Positions 35,602 to 45,247 of a stretch of 64,000 nucleotides of DNA are shown piece after piece (the stretch's first letter is position 1; each line of letters starts with the position of its first letter). The DNA comes from Aquibium oceanicum. GTDB taxonomy: Bacteria > Pseudomonadota > Alphaproteobacteria > Rhizobiales > Rhizobiaceae. The stretch lies in contig NZ_CP018171.1 of NCBI RefSeq assembly GCF_001889605.1, forward strand, positions 3,866,501 to 3,930,500. The letters run 5' to 3'. A program made the position numbers and the translations under genes. The notes beneath the pieces are model-generated. The model searched no databases, had not been told where the DNA came from, and saw only the letters and a list, made by a program, of their open reading frames with translations.

Positions 35602-36777
35602 ATGCGATTGGCTCGCGCGGCCTTTGCCGCGGCTTTTCTCGGCGCATGCGTATATGGCGCCCGGGCGGTGACGCCCGAAGCGGCAGCCGCGATCTATCCG
35701 TCGCAGACAGCCATCCTGATCGTCGCAAGCCTGCTGTCGGCCTGCGCATTGGCGTTGGCATGCATGGCGTTTTTCCAAGCACAGCGGCAGGCGGCCGAGT
35801 TCACCCGCTTCTCCCGTTCTATCGAGATCGCCCTGTCGCGGCTGTCGGCCCAGGTGGAAGCAGGGAACAGGGCGGTAGAAGACATCGAGACCTGGGTCGG
35901 CGAGGAGCTTTCGCGCCTCTCGGGCAGCAACTCGGCGCCCTCGGAACCCGCCGATACGATGCAGAATATCGTTCAGCATCCCTCGGCAAAGAAATCGCAG
36001 GGAAGGAAGGCGCCCGCTCCGGCCGGCGGCGGGCAGGCGGAGAACGCGCTCGCCGAAGCGGTGTCGTCCGGAGCCCTCGAACTCAGTCTTCAGCCTATCA
36101 TTTCCATCGCCCGCAACGCAGCGGTCGGCTTCGATACCTTCGCGCACCTGGAGATCGACGGAGCTGCCGAGGACATTTACCGCCTGTCTTCGACCGCAAG
36201 CCGCGTCGACCGCGCGGCTTTCGAGCGGCTTCTCGTGACTCGCGCAGCCGAGACGGCGCGACGGCGCCTTGGCCCAAGAAGCGGCAGCATGCCGCTTCAC
36301 TGCCCCATCTCCGAGGCGCTGCTGGACGACGAGACCGCCTGCGAGGCGGTTTCGAGCCTGATCTCGAGCCACCCTGCCCTGTCGAAATCGATCGTCCTGT
36401 CTTTGGGATCCGCCCTGCTCCGCGAGCCGACGCCGGTTCAGCGTGAACGCCTGTCCCAGCTTCTGCAGACCGGAATATCCTTCGCGGCGGAAGGGTGGGA
36501 CGGACCCGCCGGCAGCATTTCCGAGCTACGCGATCTTGGAGTGGTGTTCCTCAAGCTCGATGCGAACCGGCTCCTGGATCGCGAGAAGTCCCGGCGCAAG
36601 CAGGTCTCGGGTCGGGATCTCGCGGTCGCCGGCTCCGAAAGCGGCCTCGAAATCATCGCGACCGGCATCATGACGGACGAGGACGCCGTCAACATCCTCG
36701 ACCTGGGGGTCGACCTGATGATCGGAGATCGCTTCTCCGAACCCAAGCGCCTGCGCTCCACGGAAGCAGCCGCCTGA
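35602..36777 (+). CDS. Degenerate EAL-domain membrane protein
   Basis: Probable cyclic-di-GMP receptor or scaffold with a dead phosphodiesterase domain. Two hydrophobic segments (AAFAAAFLGACVYGARAV, AILIVASLLSACALALACMAF) are followed by a short coiled coil and linker, then an EAL-like domain from LQPIISIARNAAVGFDTFAH. The catalytic residues are lost: EAL itself reads FDTF, the DDFG motif reads AEGWDG, and the late glutamate reads ATGIMTDED. The loop lysine (LKLDANRLL) persists. Start uncertain: ATG 35602 chosen; ATG 35500 possible. Divergent from the HAD gene and 135 bp before the TadG pair, which it might control by context. Confidence 0.85.
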   Translation: MRLARAAFAAAFLGACVYGARAVTPEAAAAIYPSQTAILIVASLLSACALALACMAFFQAQRQAAEFTRFSRSIEIALSRLSAQVEAGNRAVEDIETWVGEELSRLSGSNSAPSEPADTMQNIVQHPSAKKSQGRKAPAPAGGGQAENALAEAVSSGALELSLQPIISIARNAAVGFDTFAHLEIDGAAEDIYRLSSTASRVDRAAFERLLVTRAAETARRRLGPRSGSMPLHCPISEALLDDETACEAVSSLISSHPALSKSIVLSLGSALLREPTPVQRERLSQLLQTGISFAAEGWDGPAGSISELRDLGVVFLKLDANRLLDREKSRRKQVSGRDLAVAGSESGLEIIATGIMTDEDAVNILDLGVDLMIGDRFSEPKRLRSTEAAA

Positions 36778-36912
36778 CGCGTCGCATCTGCCGGATTCGT
36801 TAACGAAGAACCAAACAGGCACGGCACTTTCGAATTTTCTCGCGAACAATATCGTAGCGTTCCTGTGTCACGATCCACCCCGACGTGTAAGCACATGCAG
36901 GGGCGCAGCCGA

Positions 36913-38805
36913 ATGTTTCGCAAATTCTGGAAGGATACCCGCGGCGATTACGCCATCGCCACGGCGATCGCGATCGTGCCGATCCTCGGCGGACTGGCGC
37001 TGGCCGTCGACTACACCGAAATCAGCCGCCAGCGCGCATTGACGCTGAACGCGCTCGACGCCGCCGGTATCGCCGCGGCGCGCCACTATGTGCAGGGCAA
37101 TACGGAAACCGCCACGCTGGCTTATGCCAAGGACTTCTTTGCCGCGAACATGAACGGCCTCGACACGAGCGGGGTGAAGTTCGACCTGATCCTCCCGACG
37201 TCGGAGACCGGCGGCGGCGTGCTCACGCTGAAGGCATCTCAGAACTACAAGCCCTACTTCCTGAGCGCGTTTGCCGATCTGCTCGGCGCGACCGAGGAAA
37301 CCCTCAAGTTCGAAGCCGAGACCAAGATCCGCCTGAAGAACACGCTCGAGGTGGCGCTCGTACTCGATAACTCCGGCTCCATGGACTACAAGGGCTCCGG
37401 CTCGGGCAAGAAGCGTATCGATCTCCTGAAGGATGCCTCCAAGCAGCTGGTGACCACGCTCGCCGGCCAGGCCGCGCAGATCAAGCAGGTCGACAAGCCG
37501 GTGCAGTTCTCGCTGGTTCCCTTCGCCGCCTCGGTGAATGTCGGCCCGCAATTCGCAGACGCATCCTGGATGGATACCGACGGCCGATCGCCGATCCACC
37601 ACGAGAACTTCGACTGGTCGACCATGCCATCCAACAAGAAGGTGCAGCTGACCGGCGGTGTTTACTACAAGAACGGCTCCGGCTGGGGCTCCGAGGAAGG
37701 CCAGAAGGTCACCCGCTTCACGATTTTCAACGATCTCAAGCGGATCACCGGCACCCAGACCGTCAAGACCGGCAGCGAGTGGACCTGTGTAAGCTACTAC
37801 TGGTGGGGCGGCTGCAGGGAATACGGTTGGAAAGACAAGTACGAGAACGTGCCGACCTACAGCGGCTACGCAAGCTGGCAGGGCTGCGTCGAGGTGCGTC
37901 CTTATCCGTACAACCTCGACGACACCGCGCCTGCCTCGAACAATCCCTCAACACTCTACGTGCCGATGTTCGCGCCCGACGAAACCGATCAGTACTCGGG
38001 CGGTTATGCCTCGAACAGCTACTGGAACGACTTGACCACGACCAGCAGCAACAGCGGCCGCCAGAAATACATGCCCAAATATTTCGAACCTGCCGGTCAG
38101 GGCACGTCGGCTTCGGGCAGCGGCCAGGGACCGAATTCGTCCTGCACGACCAAGCCGATCACGCCGCTCACCGACGTGACCACGTCTGCCGGCAAGACGA
38201 CGATCGAGAACGCCATCGACGCGATGGCTCCGCTCGGCGCAACCAACGTCCCGGAAGGCATCGCCTGGGGCTGGAAGACCGTGTCGCACGGCGCCCCGTT
38301 CACCGAAGGCAGGGCAGAATCCGAGAAGGGCAACGACAAGGTGCTGATCGTGCTGACCGACGGCGCCAACACCTACTACACCCCCTCTTCGCTCGGTTAT
38401 TCCGATGCGGCCGGCAACAAGTCGACCTACTCGGCCTACGGATACACGGGCAAGAACCAGCCCGGCGAATCCTACACGCGCATGTTCATGGGCACGTCGG
38501 CCAGCAAGTCCGATTATTCTAACGGCAACTACACCACGGCCATGACGGAGCAGATGAACCAGATGTGCGAGAAGGCCAAGTCCGCTGGCCTGATCGTGAT
38601 GACGGTGTCGCTCGACCTTTCGACCTCCAAGAGCGACGAGAAGGGCCAGATCGATGCGTTGAAGGCCTGCTCGTCCGACTCGCGCTTCCGCAAGGATGCG
38701 AACGGAAACGCCGAAAAGCTGTTCTGGAACACCACCGGCGGCGAGCTCGAGAGCACCTTCAAGTCCATCGCCGACGAACTTTCGAACCTGCGCATCGTGG
38801 GCTGA
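36913..38805 (+). CDS. TadG-like pilus/adhesion protein with von Willebrand A domain (copy 1)
   Basis: Exported or membrane-anchored protein of the TadE/G class. The N-terminus resembles a pilin-like signal: basic head (FRKFWKDTRGDY), then a hydrophobic helix (AIATAIAIVPILGGLALAV) and DYTEI. A vWA domain follows with the MIDAS motif DNSGSM (D152) and VLTDGANTYY. Between them lies a ~200-residue insert with paired cysteines (TCVSYYWWGGC, YASWQGCVE, SSCTTK) that could form disulfides. 630 aa from ATG 36913; ATG 36895 is an alternative. Copy 2 begins 1 bp after its stop. No tad/cpa secretion genes are nearby, so the pair is an orphan module. Confidence 0.9.
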   Translation: MFRKFWKDTRGDYAIATAIAIVPILGGLALAVDYTEISRQRALTLNALDAAGIAAARHYVQGNTETATLAYAKDFFAANMNGLDTSGVKFDLILPTSETGGGVLTLKASQNYKPYFLSAFADLLGATEETLKFEAETKIRLKNTLEVALVLDNSGSMDYKGSGSGKKRIDLLKDASKQLVTTLAGQAAQIKQVDKPVQFSLVPFAASVNVGPQFADASWMDTDGRSPIHHENFDWSTMPSNKKVQLTGGVYYKNGSGWGSEEGQKVTRFTIFNDLKRITGTQTVKTGSEWTCVSYYWWGGCREYGWKDKYENVPTYSGYASWQGCVEVRPYPYNLDDTAPASNNPSTLYVPMFAPDETDQYSGGYASNSYWNDLTTTSSNSGRQKYMPKYFEPAGQGTSASGSGQGPNSSCTTKPITPLTDVTTSAGKTTIENAIDAMAPLGATNVPEGIAWGWKTVSHGAPFTEGRAESEKGNDKVLIVLTDGANTYYTPSSLGYSDAAGNKSTYSAYGYTGKNQPGESYTRMFMGTSASKSDYSNGNYTTAMTEQMNQMCEKAKSAGLIVMTVSLDLSTSKSDEKGQIDALKACSSDSRFRKDANGNAEKLFWNTTGGELESTFKSIADELSNLRIVG

Positions 38806-38806
38806 C

Positions 38807-40837
38807 ATGCAGCGGCGCGCGTGCGGACGGATCGCGCAAGCAGCGGTTCGCTGCTTTCGCCGGGCGGCGGGCATGCCCCGCCGCCTCGCCGCCGACCGCG
38901 GCGGAAACTATTCGATCGGCTTCGCGCTCGCCATGCTGCCCATCCTCGGCGGCGTCTCGCTGGCGGTCGACTATTCAGACATGCTCCGCCAGAAGCAGGC
39001 CATGCTGAATGCGCTGGACGCGGCCGGTATCGCGACGGCCCGGCGGATCGTTGAAGGCGCGACGGAGACCGAGGTCCGCACCTACGCGAAAGACTTCTTC
39101 GAGGCCAATCTCGGGCCGGTGAACGCAGCCGACACGACACTTTCGGTCCAGCTTCCCACAAACACCAGCGGCGGCGGCACGCTCAAGCTTTCCGCCACGC
39201 TCGAGTACAGGCCCTATTTCCTGCCGTCGTTTCGATATCTCCTGACGGGGACACCCGACAACGAGCCGGTCGCTTTCAGCGCCGGCAACGAGCTGAGGCT
39301 GAAGAACACGCTTGAAGTGGCGCTTGCACTCGACAATTCGGGATCGATGTCGGACCTAGGATCGGGCTCCGGCCAGAAGCGCATCGACCTCCTAAAGACC
39401 GCTGCGAAGCAACTGGTGGACACGCTGGTCCTCCAGGCCGCGCAGATCAAGCAGGTCGACAAGCCCGTCCAGTTCTCGCTCGTCCCCTTCGCCGCGTCGG
39501 TGAATGTCGGACCCGGCAATGCCGGCGCCGCATGGATGGACGGCGAGGGCGTTTCTCCCCTCCACCACGAGAATTTCGCCTGGTCGACGATGAGTTCGGG
39601 CAACCGACGCGCGGAAAAGATCGGCGGCGTCTGGTTCAAGAAGGGCAGCGACTGGGGCGAGGAGGAGAACGAGATCCTGTCGCGATTTTCGCTCTACAAG
39701 GACATGAAGAAGGTCGACACGCGGGAGTGGGTCGTCACCGGCAGGGAATACATCTGCACGCGCTATCGCTCGAACGGTACCTGCCGCGAAGGCTACTGGC
39801 GCGACACCGGATACTACGAGGAAACGCTCGGGCCCTACGCAAGCTGGCAGGGATGCGTCGAAGCGCGTCCCTATCCCTACAATGTGGACGACACGCCACC
39901 CGCCATCTCTTCCGGTGCGACAGGGGTCTGGACGGGCGATCCGGCCACGCTCTTCGTGCCGATGTTCGCGCCCGACGAAGCCGGCGACCGCTGGGCGACC
40001 GACGCCGATTCCAGCCCCGACAACTACTCCGCGCCCAACAACTGGTGGAACGACGGCACCGAGACGAGTTCGGCCTCGGCGCGCCAGAAGAACATGCCGA
40101 AATATTTCGAAGTGCGCCCGTACGGCACGACCTCGCCGCAGGGAACCGGCCCGAACTATTCCTGCACGACCAATCCGGTCACGCCGTTGACCGACGTGTC
40201 GACCGGCGAGGGACTGAGCACGATCAAGTCCGCCATCGACGCCATGGCTCCCAACGGCGGCACGAACGTTCCGGAGGGCCTCGCATGGGGCTGGCGCACC
40301 GTATCTGGTGGAGAACCCTTCACGGAAGGCCGGCCGGAAATCGAGAAGGGCAACGACAAGATCGTGATCCTGCTGACCGACGGCGCAAACACCTATTATA
40401 CGCCGGGTTCGCTCGGCTATTCGGATACGGCCGGCAACAAGTCGATCTACTCCTCCTACGGCTATACCGGCCAGGCCTATGACGGAGGTTCGAAGACCCG
40501 CTTGTTCATGGGCACGAGCAGCGCGATCGGAGACTTCGACTACTCGAACACGAATTACACCAAGGCGATGAACGAACAGCTGCAGACGCTCTGCGGAAAT
40601 GCGAAGTCGGCCGGCGTCCTGGTCATGACCGTGGCACTCGATCTCAACGAGACGAATTCGAGCGAGCAGGCCCAGATCGACGGCCTCCGCGCCTGCTCGT
40701 CGGATTCCCGTTTCCGCAGGGATCCCGCCGATCCGGCGAAGCCCGCAAAACTTTTCTGGAACGCCACCGGCGCCAATCTCGCCGACAAATTCAGAGAAAT
40801 CGCCGACGAGCTCTCGAATCTGCGCATCGTGGGTTGA
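38807..40837 (+). CDS. TadG-like von Willebrand A protein (copy 2)
   Basis: Tandem paralogue of the preceding gene, 676 aa from ATG 38807 (1 bp after its stop). It has the same layout: basic head, hydrophobic helix (YSIGFALAMLPILGGVSLAV), MIDAS DNSGSM, cysteine insert (YICTRYRSNGTCREGYW, ASWQGCVEARP), VILLTDGANTYY and the identical C-terminal ELSNLRIVG. Shared blocks such as QIKQVDKPVQFSLVPFAASV show recent common origin, while inserts differ. An ATG at 38873 (MPRRLAADRGG) would remove a basic, Arg-rich 22-residue lead and is a possible start. Function probably surface adhesion or pilus assembly; inference. Confidence 0.9.
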   Translation: MQRRACGRIAQAAVRCFRRAAGMPRRLAADRGGNYSIGFALAMLPILGGVSLAVDYSDMLRQKQAMLNALDAAGIATARRIVEGATETEVRTYAKDFFEANLGPVNAADTTLSVQLPTNTSGGGTLKLSATLEYRPYFLPSFRYLLTGTPDNEPVAFSAGNELRLKNTLEVALALDNSGSMSDLGSGSGQKRIDLLKTAAKQLVDTLVLQAAQIKQVDKPVQFSLVPFAASVNVGPGNAGAAWMDGEGVSPLHHENFAWSTMSSGNRRAEKIGGVWFKKGSDWGEEENEILSRFSLYKDMKKVDTREWVVTGREYICTRYRSNGTCREGYWRDTGYYEETLGPYASWQGCVEARPYPYNVDDTPPAISSGATGVWTGDPATLFVPMFAPDEAGDRWATDADSSPDNYSAPNNWWNDGTETSSASARQKNMPKYFEVRPYGTTSPQGTGPNYSCTTNPVTPLTDVSTGEGLSTIKSAIDAMAPNGGTNVPEGLAWGWRTVSGGEPFTEGRPEIEKGNDKIVILLTDGANTYYTPGSLGYSDTAGNKSIYSSYGYTGQAYDGGSKTRLFMGTSSAIGDFDYSNTNYTKAMNEQLQTLCGNAKSAGVLVMTVALDLNETNSSEQAQIDGLRACSSDSRFRRDPADPAKPAKLFWNATGANLADKFREIADELSNLRIVG

Positions 40838-40930
40838 CCGCCCGCCCTTTCGTCGCCATCTGCGCGGCGAAGCGGCTGCCGCGCGGCGAAAATTTGAGCC
40901 CCTGGCGAGCACACCGACCACACGCCGCGC

Positions 40931-40959
40931 TTGACATCTACCCACCCCGCGAATATGTC
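40931..40959 (+). promoter_or_regulatory. Sigma-70-like promoter of groESL
   Basis: TTGACA (40931-40936), a 17-nt spacer and TATGTC (40954-40959) lie about 100 bp before groES, with the CIRCE operator starting 11 nt after the -10 box, so HrcA bound there would block initiation. Confidence 0.7.
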
Positions 40960-40969
40960 ACGCCGCAAG

Positions 40970-40995
40970 TTAGCACTCTTCTTTGCGAGTGCTAA
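40970..40995. promoter_or_regulatory. CIRCE operator (HrcA site) upstream of groESL
   Basis: Perfect inverted repeat TTAGCACTC (40970-40978) and GAGTGCTAA (40987-40995), the classical HrcA operator of groE operons. The spacer counted here is 8 nt, whereas the canonical CIRCE has 9. hrcA is not in the window. Confidence 0.92.
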
Positions 40996-41057
40996 CACCG
41001 GCCGGGAACCGCCGGACGGAGGAAACCTCTTCAACATCCGCATCGAGGAAATTCATT

Positions 41058-41354
41058 ATGGCACAAACCAATTTCCGCCCGCTTCACGACCGCGTGGTCG
41101 TCAAGCGCGTCGAATCCGAAGAGAAGACCAAGGGCGGGATCATCATTCCCGACACCGCCAAGGAGAAGCCGCAGGAAGGTGAGATCGTCGCCGTCGGCTC
41201 GGGTGCCCGCGACGAAGCCGGCAAGCTCGTTCCCCTCGACGTGAAGGCTGGCGATCGCGTGCTGTTCGGCAAGTGGTCCGGCACCGAGGTGAAGCTGAAC
41301 GGCGAAGACCTTCTGATCATGAAGGAATCCGACATCATGGGCGTGATCGCCTGA
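41058..41354 (+). CDS. groES: Co-chaperonin GroES
   Basis: Heptameric lid of the GroEL chaperonin. Classic sequence: [25 protein letters not shown] (split across the mobile loop), then [20 protein letters not shown] and the C-terminal [17 protein letters not shown] end ([14 protein letters not shown]). 98 aa. ATG 41058 with GAGGAA 7 nt upstream. Regulated by the CIRCE element and promoter just upstream; co-transcribed with groEL 67 bp later. Confidence 0.99.
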   Translation: MAQTNFRPLHDRVVVKRVESEEKTKGGIIIPDTAKEKPQEGEIVAVGSGARDEAGKLVPLDVKAGDRVLFGKWSGTEVKLNGEDLLIMKESDIMGVIA

Positions 41355-41418
41355 GTTCGGTTTCCGCCAGAATCATCACTGAACTTTCGGACCTTCGGGT
41401 CCAGTATCCAGGAGCTAA

Positions 41419-43074
<1,656 letters not shown>

Positions 43075-43080
43075 GCCCCT

Positions 43081-43099
43081 CCCCGGGCTCGACCCGGGG
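43081..43099 (+). other. Perfect hairpin just after groEL
   Basis: CCCCGGG-ctcga-CCCGGGG, 7-bp stem with 5-nt loop, 7 nt after the groEL stop and 24 nt before the terminator. No T-run; may protect the mRNA 3' end. Confidence 0.5.
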
Positions 43100-43122
43100 A
43101 CAGCATCCTGCCTCTGCATCGA

Positions 43123-43153
43123 GGGCGGCTCGCGAGGGCCGCCCTTTTCTTTT
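43123..43153 (+). terminator. Rho-independent terminator of groESL
   Basis: GGGCGGC (43123-43129) pairs with GCCGCCC (43138-43144), followed by TTTTCTTTT. Stem, loop of 8 nt and T-run are textbook. Confidence 0.85.
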
Positions 43154-43221
43154 GGGGCGATGGCAACCCTCCGCCTCACCCCGGCGTTTTCCTGTGCTTG
43201 TGAACATCAGGAGATACCACG

Positions 43222-43401
43222 ATGAACAAGGACCAGGTTAAGGGCGCCGCACACGAAGCCAAGGGCGCCGCAAAGGAAGCTGCTGGCAAGGCAACGGGAT
43301 CGAAGGATACCGAGGCCGAAGGCAAGGGCGAGAAAGTCGCCGGCAAGACCCAGAAGACCTATGGCGATGCCAAGGACACCGTGAAGAAGGCGGGAAGCTG
43401 A
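43222..43401 (+). CDS. CsbD family stress protein (59 aa)
   Basis: Small, highly charged, Ala/Gly/Lys-rich protein of the CsbD family, typically induced by stress or at stationary phase; its molecular role is unknown. Sequence opens MNKDQVKGAAHEAKGAAKEA and continues with GEKVAGKTQKTYGDAKDTVK, the family's amphipathic repeat pattern (about 11-residue periodicity). No cysteines, no signal peptide. ATG 43222 follows AGGAGA by 7 nt. It has its own terminator 53 bp after the stop. Placement just behind groESL, but after a strong terminator, implies separate transcription. Confidence 0.85.
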   Translation: MNKDQVKGAAHEAKGAAKEAAGKATGSKDTEAEGKGEKVAGKTQKTYGDAKDTVKKAGS

Positions 43402-43453
43402 ACCGCACGCACACGCGCCACTGTCCGACAAACGGGACGCGAAACGACCAGGA

Positions 43454-43477
43454 GGGCGGCAGCAATGCCGCCCTTTT
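43454..43477 (+). terminator. Rho-independent terminator of the csbD-like gene
   Basis: GGGCGGC (43454-43460), loop AGCAAT, GCCGCCC (43467-43473), then TTTT. The stem sequence is identical to that of the groESL terminator. Confidence 0.82.
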
Positions 43478-43624
43478 GATTCAACATCCAGAGCTAGCGG
43501 CAAAGAACTGCACCGCGGAAGTTCCGTCACCTAGATCGTCCCGCCAGCTTTCCAAGTGCCACCCTTTCCCTTTCGGCGAATCGATGCCATCCGGTACCAT
43601 GCGGTCGGGAAAGCGCAGGACGGC

Positions 43625-44077
43625 ATGATCTCGCGGAAAGCCAAATACGCCCTCAGGGCCATGATCGCACTGACGCGAGCGCAGGAGCGTGGCGCCATGA
43701 TGTCGATCGCAGAGGTCGCGGCCGCCGAGCGCATCCCGAAGAAGTTCCTCGAACAGATCCTGCTCGACCTGAAGCGCCAAGGGCTTGTGGCGAGCAGACG
43801 CGGCAAGGCGGGCGGCTACCTGCTTCTGAAGCAGCCGGACAGCATCACCTTCGGAGAGATACTGCGCACCATCGAAGGGCCAATCGCGCCGTTGCCGTGT
43901 CTCAGCCGGACGGCCTATCGGCGTTGCGAAGACTGCGTGGACGAGTCAGAATGCGAGATCCGCATGGTCTTCAGCCGCGTTGCGGAAGCAACCCGGGCCG
44001 TCCTTGATGCGACCACGCTAGCCGGCGCGATCAGCATCGAAATTGCCGGGACGTCGTCCCTCGACCACGGGAAATAG
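43625..44077 (+). CDS. Rrf2 family iron-sulfur-type transcriptional regulator
   Basis: Rrf2 wHTH regulator, 150 aa. HTH region: MSIAEVAAAERIPKKFLEQI, LDLKRQGLVASRRGKAGGY (wing). Four cysteines, C92-x8-C101-x2-C104-x5-C110, sit in the dimer-linker region where relatives IscR, NsrR and RirA hold Fe-S cluster ligands, so it may sense iron, oxidants or sulfur status. Which subgroup is not clear. ATG 43625 follows AGGA. It precedes a TauE/SafE exporter by 329 bp, with an AT-rich palindrome between, suggesting it controls that transporter. Confidence 0.92.
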   Translation: MISRKAKYALRAMIALTRAQERGAMMSIAEVAAAERIPKKFLEQILLDLKRQGLVASRRGKAGGYLLLKQPDSITFGEILRTIEGPIAPLPCLSRTAYRRCEDCVDESECEIRMVFSRVAEATRAVLDATTLAGAISIEIAGTSSLDHGK

Positions 44078-44406
44078 TTTTTCTTTCCCGTTTGGGAGCG
44101 CTTTTTGACAGATCGTCGCGCGCCTAATCACGACTAATATTATAGTCTTAATAGACATTAATGGCGCATCGGTGAGCGGAGTGGATCCTGTTTTCCTTGT
44201 ATGCGGCTTCGGCCAGCGACTGCCCAGTGCGTCTTCTGACAATACGGGAAGACGGCCGATCTCCAGGAACACCGCCAGCCCACCTGTCAACGCTGAACCA
44301 GGCGCCACACCGACGAGTGACGTCCAACACCCTGACCTCACACGATCGGGACGCGGATTAACCGGTCCTTCATCTCTCCCCTGACCTCGCAACAAGGAAC
44401 GTGCAC
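44078..44406. promoter_or_regulatory. 329-bp gap with AT-rich palindrome, candidate Rrf2 operator
   Basis: No gene is supported here. At 44132-44147 lies GACTA-atatta-TAGTC, inside a markedly AT-rich stretch (44132-44162) in otherwise GC-rich DNA, also containing TTAATAGACATTAAT. A TTGACA sits at 44105-44110, without a well-spaced -10 box. It fits a promoter-operator for the TauE/SafE gene, bound by the Rrf2 protein; this is inference. Confidence 0.45.
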
Positions 44407-45183
44407 ATGCAGGACTTCCTTCTCTTCGCCCTTGTCGGCTTCCTCGCTCAGGCGGTCGACGGCGCACTCGGGATGGCATACGGCGTCATCTCCTCCACGA
44501 CGCTGCTTGCGTTCGGCGTCGCCCCCGCGCATGCATCGGCGGCCGTTCATGCCGCGGAACTCTTCACGACCGCCGCCTCCGGGACCGCTCATTTCTACCA
44601 CCGCAACATCGACTGGAAGCTATTCTGGCGGCTGGCACCGTTTGGCATCCTCGGCGGCTGCGTGGGTGCCTATGTCCTGACATCCTTCGACGGCTCGATC
44701 GTCAAGCCATTCGTCACAGGCTATCTCGCCCTGGTCGGAGCATGGCTGCTCTTTCGCTCGTTCCGAAAAATTCCGTCGCGGCCGGTGCCGGCGCCGATCG
44801 TAGCGCCGCTCGGGGCAGCAGGCGGCTTTCTGGACGCCGCGGGAGGCGGCGGCTGGGGGCCGATCGTAACCACCGGTCTCCTTGGTGCCGGCGCGGCGCC
44901 GCGCTACGTGATCGGCACCGTCAATGCCAGCGAATTCCTGATCACGCTTGCCGTCTCCGTCAGCTTCCTTCTTGCGCTGGTGACCGGCCACTGGGACGCG
45001 GCCGGCGGCATGATGGATCATCTGCCTGCCATCGGCGGTCTGATCGTCGGAGGCCTCTTCGCCGCGCCGCTGGCCGGGCTGTTCGTCAAGACGCTCGCCG
45101 AGACGGTGCTCCTGCGCCTCGTTGGCGCGCTCATCGTTCTTCTTGCGGGCTGGCAGACGGTACAGCAACTCGGCTGGATCTGA
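44407..45183 (+). CDS. TauE/SafE family sulfite/organosulfur exporter
   Basis: Integral membrane transporter, 258 aa, about eight hydrophobic segments. Two half-repeats are visible: LLFALVGFLAQAVDGALGMAYG and PLGAAGGFLDAAGGGGWGPIVTTGLLG, the two family signatures. Members export sulfite, sulfoacetate or taurine-derived compounds. ATG 44407 preferred over the GTG at 44401 because AAGGAA lies 7 nt upstream. Upstream Rrf2 regulator and AT-rich palindrome suggest regulation by sulfur or iron-sulfur status. Substrate unknown. Confidence 0.9.
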   Translation: MQDFLLFALVGFLAQAVDGALGMAYGVISSTTLLAFGVAPAHASAAVHAAELFTTAASGTAHFYHRNIDWKLFWRLAPFGILGGCVGAYVLTSFDGSIVKPFVTGYLALVGAWLLFRSFRKIPSRPVPAPIVAPLGAAGGFLDAAGGGGWGPIVTTGLLGAGAAPRYVIGTVNASEFLITLAVSVSFLLALVTGHWDAAGGMMDHLPAIGGLIVGGLFAAPLAGLFVKTLAETVLLRLVGALIVLLAGWQTVQQLGWI

Positions 45184-45247
45184 CGGGTCCCCAATCCCGG
45201 AACGGCGGCGAAGGAATCCACATCTTCGTCGCCGCCGGCTTAACGGC

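Noticed and set aside
44172..44384. 70-codon frame between the Rrf2 and TauE genes
   Set aside because: No supporting ribosome-binding site or recognised sequence; the AT-rich palindrome nearby reads better as regulatory DNA.
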